59,513 nucleotides of DNA from Paraoerskovia marina DSM 21750 (GTDB lineage Bacteria > Actinomycetota > Actinomycetes > Actinomycetales > Cellulomonadaceae). A model generated the notes under the pieces. That model had not been told where the DNA came from, ran no database searches, and saw only the letters and a list, made by a program, of their open reading frames with translations. The stretch lies in assembly GCF_000701465.1 (NCBI RefSeq), contig NZ_KL370784.1, forward strand, positions 1-59,513, in the 5' to 3' direction. The position numbers and the translations under genes were made by a program. This document shows, piece by piece, positions 26,769 through 35,192 of the stretch. Numbering within the stretch: position 1 is the first letter of the stretch; every line of letters starts with the position of its first letter.

Positions 26769-26930
26769 GGTCGAGCCGGTGCAGCCCCGGCGGTCGAGCT
26801 CGTCGAGACCCCGTCGGTCGAGCTCGTCGAGACCCCGTCGGTCGAGCTCGTCGAGACCCCGGTTTCGACAGGCTCAACCAGCACCGGCGGTCGAGCTCGT
26901 CGAGACCCCGGTTTCGACGAGCTCAACCGG
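26769..26930. repeat. Dispersed palindromic repeat array with a 24-bp tandem
   Basis: A 24-base unit (ggtcgagctcgtcgagaccc plus cgtc or cggt) is repeated in tandem at 26792, 26816 and 26840, with a diverged copy before it. The third unit runs into an inverted partner (ggtttcgacaggctcaacc), and a further inverted pair follows at 26889-26929. These resemble the dispersed GGTTGAGCTCGTCGAAACC family seen in many actinobacterial genomes. The array fills the gap between DUF5926 and pgm. Further copies occur inside pgm and at the right window edge. Confidence 0.85.
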
Positions 26931-26980
26931 CGGACGGTCTGACCTGCCGCGTCGCCCCGTTCGGTGGCAGTATCGGGGAC

Positions 26981-28675
26981 ATGGATCCCCGCGCCGGTAC
27001 CCCCGCCCAGCCGTCCGACCTGATCGACGTCGACGCCGTCGTCGGTGCCTACTACGACCTCGTGCCCGACCTCGACGATCCTGCACAGCGCGTGGTCTTC
27101 GGCACCTCGGGCCACCGGGGGTCGAGCCTGGACCACGCCTTCAACGAGGCGCACATCATCGCGACGACCCAGGCGATCGTGGAGTACCGCCGCTCGCAGG
27201 GGACCGACGGTCCGCTCTACATCGGCCGCGACACGCACGCCCTGTCCGAGCCGGCATGGCGGACGGCCATCGAGGTCCTCGGCGCGGCAGGGGTGGAGAC
27301 CTACGTCGACGCGCGCGACTCGTGGACGCCCACCCCGGCCGTCTCGTTGGCGATCCTCACGCACAACGGCGCTGCGACGTCGGACGGCGTGCGCACCCAC
27401 GGCCCCGGGCTCGCCGACGGGATCGTGGTCACCCCGTCCCACAACCCACCCCGCGACGGCGGCTTCAAGTACAACCCCCCGCACGGCGGGCCAGCAGGGT
27501 CGGAGGCGACCAGCTGGATCGCGGACCGTGCCAACGAGATCCTGCGCAGCGGCGTCGGACAGGTCCGGCGCATGCCGTTCGAGCAGGCGATTGCCGCCGA
27601 GACGACGCGCAAGCACGACTTCCTGACGTCCTACGTCGACGACCTGTCGAACGTCGTCGACATGGACGTGATCCGCAGCTCCGGGGTACAGATCGGGGCA
27701 GACCCGCTCGGCGGCGCAGCCGTCGAGTACTGGGGCGAGATCGCGGAGCGCTACGACATCGACCTGACCGTGGTGAACCCGGAGGTCGACCCGCGCTGGT
27801 CGTTCATGACGCTCGACTGGGACGGCAAGATCCGGATGGACTGCTCGTCGCCGTCGGCGATGGCGTCGCTCGTCTCCAAGATGGTCTCGACAGGCTCGAC
27901 CGACGGAGGCGGGGCGCCGTTCGACATCGCGACGGGCAACGACGCGGACGCGGACCGCCACGGCATCGTCACGCCCGACGCGGGCCTGATGAACCCGAAC
28001 CACTTCCTCGCGGTCGCGATCCACTACCTCTACGGCGGAGCCCGCCCGGGATGGGGCGACGGCGCCGCGATCGGCAAGACGCTCGTCTCGTCCTCGCTCA
28101 TCGACCGCGTGGGTGCCTCGCTGGGGCGACGCGTCATCGAGGTTCCGGTCGGCTTCAAGTGGTTCGTCCCCGGGCTGCTCGACGGGTCCGTCGGGTTCGG
28201 TGGCGAGGAGTCCGCGGGAGCCTCGTTCCTGCGCTCGGACGGTCGCGTGTGGACCACTGACAAGGACGGCATCCTTCTGGCACTGCTCGGCTCCGAGATC
28301 CTCGCCTCGACCGGCAGGACGCCGTCCCAGCACCACGCCGAGCTCGTCGCGGAGCACGGAGAGTCCTGGTACGCCCGCGTCGACGCACCCGCCACGCTGG
28401 ACGAAAAGGCCACGCTCGCCAAGCTCTCGCCCGAGCAGGTCTCGGCAACGTCGCTCGCCGGTGAGGAGATCACCGCGAAGCTGACGTCGGCGCCGGGCAA
28501 CGACGCACCGATCGGCGGCCTCAAGGTCACCACGGAGAGTTCGTGGTTCGCGGCACGCCCGTCGGGGACGGAGAACGTCTACAAGATCTACGCCGAGTCG
28601 TTCCGCTCGGCCGAGCACCTCGAGCAGGTGCAGGCCGAGGCGAAGGACGTCGTCTCCGCCGCGCTCGGCGGCTGA
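26981..28675 (+). CDS. pgm: Phosphoglucomutase, alpha-D-glucose-specific, with repeat-derived insertion
   Basis: The 564-residue enzyme interconverts glucose-1-phosphate and glucose-6-phosphate, linking glycogen, nucleotide-sugar and glycolytic pools. It aligns with the E. coli Pgm type (546 residues): FGTSGHRG near 40, the phosphoserine loop VTPSHNPPRDGG (about 150), the metal loop GNDADADRHG (about 318-327), GGEESAGASF and the phosphate-binding ARPSGTENVYKIY. Between CSSPSAMASLVSK and FDIATGND about ten extra residues appear (301-312, MVSTGSTDGGGA). The underlying DNA (27884-27906) is a copy of the dispersed repeat. The frame stays open, so the enzyme is probably still active. Confidence 0.93.
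   Translation: MDPRAGTPAQPSDLIDVDAVVGAYYDLVPDLDDPAQRVVFGTSGHRGSSLDHAFNEAHIIATTQAIVEYRRSQGTDGPLYIGRDTHALSEPAWRTAIEVLGAAGVETYVDARDSWTPTPAVSLAILTHNGAATSDGVRTHGPGLADGIVVTPSHNPPRDGGFKYNPPHGGPAGSEATSWIADRANEILRSGVGQVRRMPFEQAIAAETTRKHDFLTSYVDDLSNVVDMDVIRSSGVQIGADPLGGAAVEYWGEIAERYDIDLTVVNPEVDPRWSFMTLDWDGKIRMDCSSPSAMASLVSKMVSTGSTDGGGAPFDIATGNDADADRHGIVTPDAGLMNPNHFLAVAIHYLYGGARPGWGDGAAIGKTLVSSSLIDRVGASLGRRVIEVPVGFKWFVPGLLDGSVGFGGEESAGASFLRSDGRVWTTDKDGILLALLGSEILASTGRTPSQHHAELVAEHGESWYARVDAPATLDEKATLAKLSPEQVSATSLAGEEITAKLTSAPGNDAPIGGLKVTTESSWFAARPSGTENVYKIYAESFRSAEHLEQVQAEAKDVVSAALGG
27884..27906 (+). repeat. Dispersed repeat copy inside pgm
   Basis: These 23 bases match 59470-59495, identical except for a 3-base gap (gtctcgacaggctcgacc, then gacgg). 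The copy is in frame and encodes VSTGSTDG, which has no counterpart in E. coli-type Pgm. Confidence 0.75.
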
Positions 28676-28677
28676 GT

Positions 28678-29199
28678 ATGCGGGCCGGACACGTCACGAC
28701 GCGCCGACGTGCGCTCGTCGCGCTCGCGGCGGGGTGCGTGCTTCTCGCCGGGTGCTCGACGCCGGACGACCCGGACGCCGGGACGAGCGCGACGTCGGCC
28801 GGTGAGACGGCCTCCGAGGCCGGCACGCTCGCCGAGGCCTCCGTCGACGCGGTCGACGCCGTCGGACGCGGTGCCGCGATCTCCGCGCAGCGCAACGGCG
28901 ACGCGTGGGACGTGATCGTGTCCAGCCATGCGGGTCAGACCTGGCAGGTCACGGGCCTTCCGGACGACGACGCGACGGCCGCGGAGGTCGAGGTCAGCGA
29001 CGAGGTCGCCGAGGTGAACGGGCGCGTCCGCACAGTGCTGGACACGGCTCCCCTGCTTGACGAGCGTGCCGAGGAGATCGTCTCGTCCGCCGACGGCGAG
29101 CCGGTCGACTCGGTCGTGCTGGAGGAGCGTGGGGACGAGACCGTCTGGGCCGTGACGACGGTGGACGGGACGACGTCGGACGTCACCGCGACGTCGTAG
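28678..29199 (+). CDS. Putative lipoprotein, unknown function
   Basis: The 173-residue protein has a twin-arginine-like basic start (TTRRRALVALAAG), a hydrophobic core and a lipobox LLAGC placing the lipidated Cys near residue 26. A Ser/Thr/Asp/Ala-rich linker follows. The C-terminal part (about 60-173) alternates short beta-like stretches and is rich in acidic residues. I do not recognise a family. The start lies two bases after the pgm stop codon, so the two genes are probably co-transcribed, though a functional link is doubtful. Confidence 0.65.
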   Translation: MRAGHVTTRRRALVALAAGCVLLAGCSTPDDPDAGTSATSAGETASEAGTLAEASVDAVDAVGRGAAISAQRNGDAWDVIVSSHAGQTWQVTGLPDDDATAAEVEVSDEVAEVNGRVRTVLDTAPLLDERAEEIVSSADGEPVDSVVLEERGDETVWAVTTVDGTTSDVTATS

Positions 29200-29201
29200 T
29201 C

Positions 29202-29236
29202 GTCACCGCACCGCGTCACCGCACCGGGTCACCGCA
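29202..29236. repeat. 13-bp short tandem repeat
   Basis: gtcaccgcaccgc recurs with period 13 at 29202, 29215 and, partially, 29228. It fills the gap between two convergent genes and reaches the GNAT stop codon at 29229. Confidence 0.7.
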
Positions 29237-29519
29237 CGAGGTCGGCGTACTCCGGGTGTCGGTCGATGTACGTGGCGTAGAACGAGCAAGCCGGGACGAC
29301 CGTCAGGCCCGCGGCGCGGGCGTCGTCGAGCGACGTCTTCGCGAGCGCCGACGCGATCCCCTGGCCGCCGTGCTCGGGCGGCACGACGGTGTGCGGGAAG
29401 ACGATCGTGTCGCCGTCGCGGCGGTAGGCGGAGTATCCGACGACCTCACCGGCGGGGGTGCGTGCCTCGTACTGGCCGGACTCGGGGGCGTCGACGACGG
29501 TGTACTCGAGTGTGCTCAT
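29229..29519 (-). CDS. GNAT-type N-acetyltransferase, small YidJ-like
   Basis: The 96-residue protein is a compact Gcn5-related acetyltransferase of the YjdJ/NATD1 type. It carries VVPPEHGGQGIASALAKTSLDDARAAG (about 45-71), in which the GGQGIA turn binds the acetyl-CoA pyrophosphate. It ends with the family hallmark VPACSFYATYIDRHPEY (about 75-91). It may act as an acetylating detoxification or protein-modification enzyme in the cytoplasm; the acceptor is unknown. It is transcribed alone, convergent to the lipoprotein gene and divergent from the MFS gene. Confidence 0.85.
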   Translation of the reverse strand: MSTLEYTVVDAPESGQYEARTPAGEVVGYSAYRRDGDTIVFPHTVVPPEHGGQGIASALAKTSLDDARAAGLTVVPACSFYATYIDRHPEYADLVR

Positions 29520-29611
29520 GCCGGGCCAACGCCCGGGGGCGCGGATTCCTTCCCCGGCACCACGGCCGGCGCTCGCAGGGCAGGGTCACGAACACCGGCG
29601 ATACTGGGACG

Positions 29612-30883
29612 GTGGTCCAGAATCCGTCCGACGCGCCCGACACCCCCGGTGCACCGTCCCTCCCTCCGCGCCGCACCAACCCGTACGCGGCCGTCCTGCG
29701 CACCCCGGGTGCCGCCAAGTTCTCCGCGGCCGCGGTCCTCGCGCGCCTGCCGATGTCGATGCTCGGCATCGGCACCGTCCTCATGGTCGAGTCGCTGTAC
29801 GACTCGTACGCCCTCGCGGGGCGCGTCTCGGCGACGCTGATCCTGGCCCAGGCCCTCGTCTCGCCGCAGGTCGCGCGGATCGTCGACCGGCACGGCCAGC
29901 GCCGCGTGATGCTGCCGCTGATCTTCCTGGCGGCGCTCGGGCTCGGTGGTCTGATCGTCACCGGGATCATGCGCGGCCCCGAGCCGCTGCTGTACCTGAC
30001 CGCCGCCGTCGCGGGCGGTGCGTCGGGGTCGTTCGGGTCGTTCGTCCGTGCCCGGTGGTCCTACGTCCTGACCGACCCGAAGACGCTGCACACCGCCTAC
30101 TCCCTCGAGTCCGCGCTCGACGAGTTCGTCTTCGTCGTCGGGCCCGCGGTCGTGACGATCCTCGCGACGACGGTCGCTCCCCCGGCGGGACTCGTCGTCC
30201 CCCTGGTCGCCGCGTTCGTCGGCGGCTGGTGGTTCCTGTCGCAGCGCAGTACCGAGCCACCCCCCGTGCCACCCGTCGAGGGCGTGCGCACGACGTCGGC
30301 CATGCGGCAGTCCGGGATGGTCCCGCTCGTCCTGGTCTTCATCGCGATGGGGACCGTGCTCGGGGGCGTCGACGTCGCGACGATCGCGTTCGCGGAGGAG
30401 CAGGGTGTCCCCGGGATGGCGGGGATCGTGCTGGCGATCTTCGCGCTCGGCTCGCTGACGTCCGGCCTCGCGTACGGCGCGAAGCACTGGGTCTCGCCGC
30501 TGTGGCGTCGGTTCGTCATCGGGGTGGTGCTGCTCGCGGTCGGGACGTCGCTGTTCTCGTTCGCCCACACCCTGCCGGCGCTCGCCGCGATCATGTTCGT
30601 CGCCGGGTTCGCGATCGCGCCGACGCTGATCAACGGCAATGCGCTCGTGCAGAACCTCGTGCGCCCGTCCCAGCTCACCGAGGGTCTGGCCTGGGTGGGT
30701 ACGTCGCTCGGCATCGGGGTCTCGATCGGGGCCTCGCTCACGGGTGCGCGGGTCGACGTCGGTGGCGCTGCCGCCGGGTTCCACGTCGTCATGGCCGGTG
30801 GCGCGGTCTCCGTGATCGTCACCCTGATCTCGTTGCGGAGCCTGCGCAAGGACCGGTCGACGGAGCAGATCCGGACGGCCTGA
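29612..30883 (+). CDS. MFS transporter, 12 TM
   Basis: The 423-residue protein has about 12 hydrophobic segments and MFS-like loops, for example VARIVDRHGQRRVMLPL between helices 2 and 3. It resembles actinobacterial exporters of the YbfB/DHA type without a diagnostic motif for one substrate. The start GTG 29612 was chosen because the hydrophobic core begins about 35 residues later and earlier in-frame codons read through non-coding sequence. It lies alone between the GNAT and poxB genes. Substrate is unknown. Confidence 0.75.
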   Translation: MVQNPSDAPDTPGAPSLPPRRTNPYAAVLRTPGAAKFSAAAVLARLPMSMLGIGTVLMVESLYDSYALAGRVSATLILAQALVSPQVARIVDRHGQRRVMLPLIFLAALGLGGLIVTGIMRGPEPLLYLTAAVAGGASGSFGSFVRARWSYVLTDPKTLHTAYSLESALDEFVFVVGPAVVTILATTVAPPAGLVVPLVAAFVGGWWFLSQRSTEPPPVPPVEGVRTTSAMRQSGMVPLVLVFIAMGTVLGGVDVATIAFAEEQGVPGMAGIVLAIFALGSLTSGLAYGAKHWVSPLWRRFVIGVVLLAVGTSLFSFAHTLPALAAIMFVAGFAIAPTLINGNALVQNLVRPSQLTEGLAWVGTSLGIGVSIGASLTGARVDVGGAAAGFHVVMAGGAVSVIVTLISLRSLRKDRSTEQIRTA

Positions 30884-30967
30884 CTCCAACGTCACAGCCG
30901 ATCCGGCTGCGTGGAGGCCTGACGAGGAGCAGAGTGGGAGGTACCCCATTCTCTCGGAGGTCGTTCC

Positions 30968-32767
30968 ATGCCCTTGAAAATCGGCCGCGCTCCCCAGGAC
31001 AAGCGCAACCGCACCGTCGCCGACCTGCTGGTCGCGCAGCTCGTGGAAGCCGGGGTGAGGCACATCTACGGCATCGTCGGCGACAGCCTCAACCCGGTCG
31101 TCGACGCCGTGCGCCGCTCCAACGCCAACGGCACGGGCATCGAGTGGGTGCACGTCCGCCACGAGGAGGCTGCCGCGTTCGCCGCGGCGGCCGAGGCCGA
31201 GATCACGGGGCAGCTCGCCGTCTGTGCGGGCTCGTGCGGGCCCGGCAACCTGCACCTGATCAACGGCCTCTACGACGCGAACCGCAACAACGTCCCGGTG
31301 CTCGCGATCGCCTCGCACATCCCGAGCGCCCAGATCGGCACCGAGTTCTTCCAGGAGACGCACCCGGACCGGCTCTTCGTCGAGTGCTCGGTGTACTCGG
31401 AGATGATCTCGTCGGCCAAGCAGGCCCCGCGGGTCATCAACTCCGCGATCCACCATGCGTTCGCGGGTCCCGGCGTCTCCGTCCTGACGATTCCCGGCGA
31501 CGTCGCCGACCTTGACGCGGACGCAGCCGTCTCCGACGTCGCGCTCCCCCCGTCCCCGCCGCGCGTCATCCCCAACGCGGACGCCGTCCGCGAGCTCGCC
31601 GAGGCGATCGACGCCGCGGAGAAGGTCACGATCTTCGCCGGAGCCGGCGTGCGCGGGGCCCGCGACGAGGTGCTGGCGCTCGCGGAGAAGATCGCCGCTC
31701 CCGTCGGGCACTCGCTGCGCGGCAAGGAGTGGATCCAGTACGACAACCCGTACGACGTCGGGATGTCGGGCCTGCTGGGGTACGGCGCCTGCCAGGACGC
31801 GATGGAGGGGGCCGACCTCCTCCTGCTCCTCGGCACGGACTTCCCGTACGACCAGTTCTTGCCCGACGACGTCCGCACCGCCCAGGTGGACACCGACCCC
31901 GCCCACCTCGGGCGCCGCACCCGGCTCGACCTCGCGGTCGTCGGGGACGTGGCGGAGACCCTCCGGCTCCTGCTCCCGCAGGTCCAGGAGAGCCGCTCGC
32001 GCAAGTTCCTCGACGGCAAGGTGAAGGCGCACCGCAAGGCGATGACCGGCGTCGTGGGGGCGTACACCAAGAACGTCGAGAAGGCGGTGCCGATCCACCC
32101 CGAGTTCGTCGCGGACCAGCTCGACCAGCTCGCGGGCGACGACGCCGTCTTCACCGTCGACACGGGGATGTGCAACGTCTGGGCGGCGCGCTACCTGACG
32201 CCCAACGGCCGGCGGCGCGTGATCGGCTCGTTCAAGCACGGCTCGATGGCGAACGCCGTCCCGCACGCGATCGGCGCGGCCTTCGCGGCACGGGCTGCCG
32301 GCGACGAGCGCGACATCATCGCGATGGCCGGCGACGGCGGACTGTCGATGCTGCTCGGCGAGCTCATCACCATCAAGGCGTACGACCTGCCGATCACCGT
32401 CGTGCTGTTCGACAACGCCACGCTGGGCATGGTGCGTCTGGAGATGCTGGTCGACGGCCTGCCGTCGTTCGGCACCGACTCCCCGGAGATCGACTACGCC
32501 GCGATCGCGAACGGCGTGGGCATCCCGTCGCAGCGCGTCACGGACCCCAAGGCCGTGAAGTCGGCGCTCTCGAAGGCGCTGGCGACGCCCGGGCCGTCGC
32601 TCGTGGACGTCGTCACGGACCCGCGGGCGCTCTCGATCCCCCCGACGATCAGCGCCGGCCAGGTCCGCGGGTTCGCCGCCGCGCTGACCAAGGAGGTGCT
32701 CGGCGGAGGCATGGGCGAGGCCGTGTCGATGGCACGGTCGAACCTGCGCAACGTCCCGCGCCCGTAG
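30968..32767 (+). CDS. poxB: Pyruvate dehydrogenase (quinone), thiamine-diphosphate enzyme
   Basis: The 599-residue protein oxidatively decarboxylates pyruvate to acetate and CO2 and passes electrons to quinone. The ThDP-activating Glu lies in HEEAAAFAAAAEA (about 60-72). The FAD-type middle domain contains FAGAGVRGARDEVL, and the C-terminal ThDP motif GDGGLSMLLGELITIKAYDLPIT ends with the FDNATLG Asn (about 457-487). Length fits PoxB (572-600). The start ATG 30968 has GGAGG upstream. The C-terminus should carry the membrane-binding region. A related acetolactate synthase is excluded by overall motifs. Confidence 0.9.
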   Translation: MPLKIGRAPQDKRNRTVADLLVAQLVEAGVRHIYGIVGDSLNPVVDAVRRSNANGTGIEWVHVRHEEAAAFAAAAEAEITGQLAVCAGSCGPGNLHLINGLYDANRNNVPVLAIASHIPSAQIGTEFFQETHPDRLFVECSVYSEMISSAKQAPRVINSAIHHAFAGPGVSVLTIPGDVADLDADAAVSDVALPPSPPRVIPNADAVRELAEAIDAAEKVTIFAGAGVRGARDEVLALAEKIAAPVGHSLRGKEWIQYDNPYDVGMSGLLGYGACQDAMEGADLLLLLGTDFPYDQFLPDDVRTAQVDTDPAHLGRRTRLDLAVVGDVAETLRLLLPQVQESRSRKFLDGKVKAHRKAMTGVVGAYTKNVEKAVPIHPEFVADQLDQLAGDDAVFTVDTGMCNVWAARYLTPNGRRRVIGSFKHGSMANAVPHAIGAAFAARAAGDERDIIAMAGDGGLSMLLGELITIKAYDLPITVVLFDNATLGMVRLEMLVDGLPSFGTDSPEIDYAAIANGVGIPSQRVTDPKAVKSALSKALATPGPSLVDVVTDPRALSIPPTISAGQVRGFAAALTKEVLGGGMGEAVSMARSNLRNVPRP

Positions 32768-32787
32768 TCCTCCGGCACGGCACAGCA

Positions 32788-32823
32788 GAACGCCGCCGAC
32801 CCTCTCGAGGGTCGGCGGCGTTC
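32788..32823. terminator. Bidirectional terminator between poxB and sugar transporter
   Basis: Arms 32788-32803 and 32808-32823 are perfect 16-base complements with loop ctcg. The hairpin lies between the ends of two convergent genes and can serve both. Confidence 0.85.
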
Positions 32824-32842
32824 GTGCGTCAGGAGAGCCGGG

Positions 32843-34315
32843 TCAGGAGTCGGCGGCGTCCCCCATCGTGGACTCGACGAACTTGCCACGCTTGACCTGG
32901 ACGTCGTCGCGCATCGCCTCGAGCTCCATCCCCTTGGTCTCGGGGACCCGGAAGTACACGAAGACCAGCGAGAGGACCGCCATCGCCGCGTAGAACCCGT
33001 AGGCGAACGTCAGCGAGAAGGACGCCATCGCGGGGAACGTCATCGTGATGGCGAAGTTCGCGAGCCACTGCGCCGCGGCGGCGACCGCGAGCGCCGTCGC
33101 ACGGATCCGGTTGGGGAACATCTCGCCGAGCAGCACCCAGACGATGGGGCCCCAGGTTGCACCGAAGAAGACGACGAACGCGTTGGCCCCGACCACGGCG
33201 ACGGTGTCCCAGTTGCCGCTGAACGCGACGTCGTCGCCGGTCCCGGTGGCCTGCGAGAACGCGATCGCCATGAGGCCGAGCGAGATCGCCATGCCGGTGG
33301 ATCCGACGAGGAGCATGAGTCGGCGTCCGACGCGGTCGACGAGCATGATCGCGATGATCGTGACGACGATGTTGGTCACCGACGTGATCGTCGAGGTGAG
33401 GAACGCCTGGTCGGAGTCGAACCCGACGGACTGCCAGAGCGTCGTCGAGTAGTAGAAGATCACGTTGATGCCGACGAACTGCTGGAACACGGAGAGCAGG
33501 ATGCCGGTCCAGACGATCGGCTTGAGCCCGAACGCGGACCCGCGCAGGTCGCCGAGAGACTGCTTGTCCTCGATGTGCAGGGTCTCGCGGATCTCGTCGA
33601 TCTTGTGGTCGACGTCCTGCTCGCCCGAGAAGGTCCGCAGCACCTCGGCGGCTTCCTTGTCGCGTCCCTTGTTGACGAGGTAGCGCGGCGACTCCGGGAG
33701 GCGGAGTGCGGCGAGTCCGTAGATCGTGGCGGGCACGATCTCGACGAGGAACATCCAGCGCCACGCCTCCTGGCCCAGCCACAGCTGCTCACCGGCACCG
33801 CCGGCGACGCCCTGCAGGAGCTGGTCGGAGAGGAGCGCGGCGAAGATGCCGAGCACGATCGCCATCTGCTGCAGCGAGCCGAGACGCCCGCGGAACTTCG
33901 ACGGCGAGACCTCGGCGATGTACGCGGGGGCGATCACGGACGCGGCACCGATGGCCAGACCGCCGATGATGCGCCAGAGCATCAGGTCGTAGGCACCGAC
34001 GGCCAGGCCCGAGCCGAGCGCGGAGACGATGAAGAGGATGGCGGCCAGCACCATGACGCGGATGCGTCCGTACTTGTCGGCCAGCGAGCCTGCGAACCAG
34101 GCGCCGACGGCGCAACCGAGGAGGGCCGAGGCGACGACGAAGCCCGCGAAGGTGTCGTTGCTCATCCCGAAGTCTTCGCGCAGGGCGTCGACGGCACCGT
34201 TGATCACGGACGAGTCGAACCCAAAGAGGAACCCGCCGAGCGCGGCTCCGATACTGATCCCGACGACGCGCCTGTTCAGTCGCGTGGTCTGTACACCCCC
34301 GGGTGAATCGCTCAC
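32843..34315 (-). CDS. Sugar porter (MFS) family transporter
   Basis: The 490-residue protein is a 12-helix sugar:proton symporter of the XylE/GalP/glucose porter type. Hallmarks are FDSSVINGAV in helix 1, GSLADKYGRIRVM in loop 2-3, RWMFLVEIVPA, PESPRYLV (about 211-218), QQFVGINVIFYYS (about 279-291), DRVGRRLMLLVG and PETKGMELE at the C-terminus. GTG 34315 has GAGGAGG seven bases upstream, which decides the start against an ATG 54 bases earlier. It likely imports a hexose or pentose. It is convergent with poxB. Confidence 0.9.
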   Translation of the reverse strand: MSDSPGGVQTTRLNRRVVGISIGAALGGFLFGFDSSVINGAVDALREDFGMSNDTFAGFVVASALLGCAVGAWFAGSLADKYGRIRVMVLAAILFIVSALGSGLAVGAYDLMLWRIIGGLAIGAASVIAPAYIAEVSPSKFRGRLGSLQQMAIVLGIFAALLSDQLLQGVAGGAGEQLWLGQEAWRWMFLVEIVPATIYGLAALRLPESPRYLVNKGRDKEAAEVLRTFSGEQDVDHKIDEIRETLHIEDKQSLGDLRGSAFGLKPIVWTGILLSVFQQFVGINVIFYYSTTLWQSVGFDSDQAFLTSTITSVTNIVVTIIAIMLVDRVGRRLMLLVGSTGMAISLGLMAIAFSQATGTGDDVAFSGNWDTVAVVGANAFVVFFGATWGPIVWVLLGEMFPNRIRATALAVAAAAQWLANFAITMTFPAMASFSLTFAYGFYAAMAVLSLVFVYFRVPETKGMELEAMRDDVQVKRGKFVESTMGDAADS

Positions 34316-34392
34316 CGTACGCCTCCTCGTTCGTGCGTGGGCCTTGTCGGCCCCTGCTCCGTCGAACACTAACGGGGGGCTATTCCGCTCGC

Positions 34393-34444
34393 CTGGGGAG
34401 AACTTGTGAGCCTCGCCATGGTGGTTCTCACCAGATCTCCCCAG
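34393..34444 (-). terminator. Terminator of the sigma/anti-sigma/secreted operon
   Basis: A long imperfect hairpin begins ctggggaga at 34393 and ends tctccccag at 34444, with an inner stem of gtgagcc against ggttctcac. It lies 24 bases after the stop codon of the secreted protein gene. Confidence 0.6.
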
Positions 34445-34468
34445 GTCCGGGCGGTCCTGGGCGTCGCG

Positions 34469-35191
34469 TCAGAGTAGCGCGCAGACGGAGCCGGCCTTGG
34501 TGTGGCCCCACGTGACGTCGCGCCAGAAGGTCGCGTTGTAGCCGCTGTTCTGGGTCTGGTAGAACCACGTGCTCAGCGTCTGCCCGGCGCTCAGCGAGCG
34601 CTCGGAGGAGGTCGCCCGGGTGCTCCCGGTCGGGCACCCGCTCGCCGAGGGCGAGATCTGGTAGAGCCGGACGAACCCGCGGGTGGAGCTCGACGCCGTG
34701 TACGTGCCCCGGATCGTGCTGCCCGAGTCGGAGATGCAGATCTTCCCGCCGGAGACGTACGCACAGCGGTTGCCGGAGGCGAGACGGGCCTGCGGTGCCG
34801 CGTCGATCCCGCGGGCGGGTTTGGCGGCGGACTCCGCGGCCTCCTCGCCGCAGTCCTCCACGGCCCGGACGACGGGCATCGCCAGGTCGGCCGGCGCCCC
34901 GATCTGCGCGTTGGCGTCGGCGTCCACGACGAGCTCGACCGACGACTCGACCACCGTGCACCCCGGTGACGGGTCGTCGGCCCGCAGGCGCGCGTCGTCG
35001 GTGACGGCCTGCGCCCAGGCCCGCCACTCGGCGTCGGAGGACTCCGCGGTCGGCACGCCCGGGATCGGCTCGCCCTGCGACGGCGAGCTCCCGTCTACGT
35101 CGGCGGGCTCGGGCCCGGAGACCGCCCCCGCGACCGTGGGCGTCAGCACGAGCGCTACGGCTGCGGTCAGTGCGGTCAGTGTCTTTCGCAT
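34469..35191 (-). CDS. Secreted Cys-rich protein of unknown function
   Basis: The 240-residue precursor has a Sec signal peptide (MRKTLTALTAAVALVL, cleavage near TVAGA, residue 23). Six cysteines follow (near 78, 113, 143, 152, 186 and 238), enough for three disulfides. The C-terminal 100 residues (from about 140, GNRCAYVSGGKICIS) are Ser/Thr/aromatic-rich, beta-like, and end WGHTKAGSVCALL. I recognise no family. It is the third gene of an operon with an ECF sigma and a membrane anti-sigma-like gene; its ATG follows the anti-sigma stop after a single base (TGACATG). Confidence 0.7.
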   Translation of the reverse strand: MRKTLTALTAAVALVLTPTVAGAVSGPEPADVDGSSPSQGEPIPGVPTAESSDAEWRAWAQAVTDDARLRADDPSPGCTVVESSVELVVDADANAQIGAPADLAMPVVRAVEDCGEEAAESAAKPARGIDAAPQARLASGNRCAYVSGGKICISDSGSTIRGTYTASSSTRGFVRLYQISPSASGCPTGSTRATSSERSLSAGQTLSTWFYQTQNSGYNATFWRDVTWGHTKAGSVCALL

Positions 35192-35192
35192 G

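Noticed and set aside
26738-28618. A 626-codon minus-strand frame opposite pgm
   Set aside because: Antisense to a well-conserved enzyme; its C-terminal end translates the dispersed repeat array and has no protein-like features.
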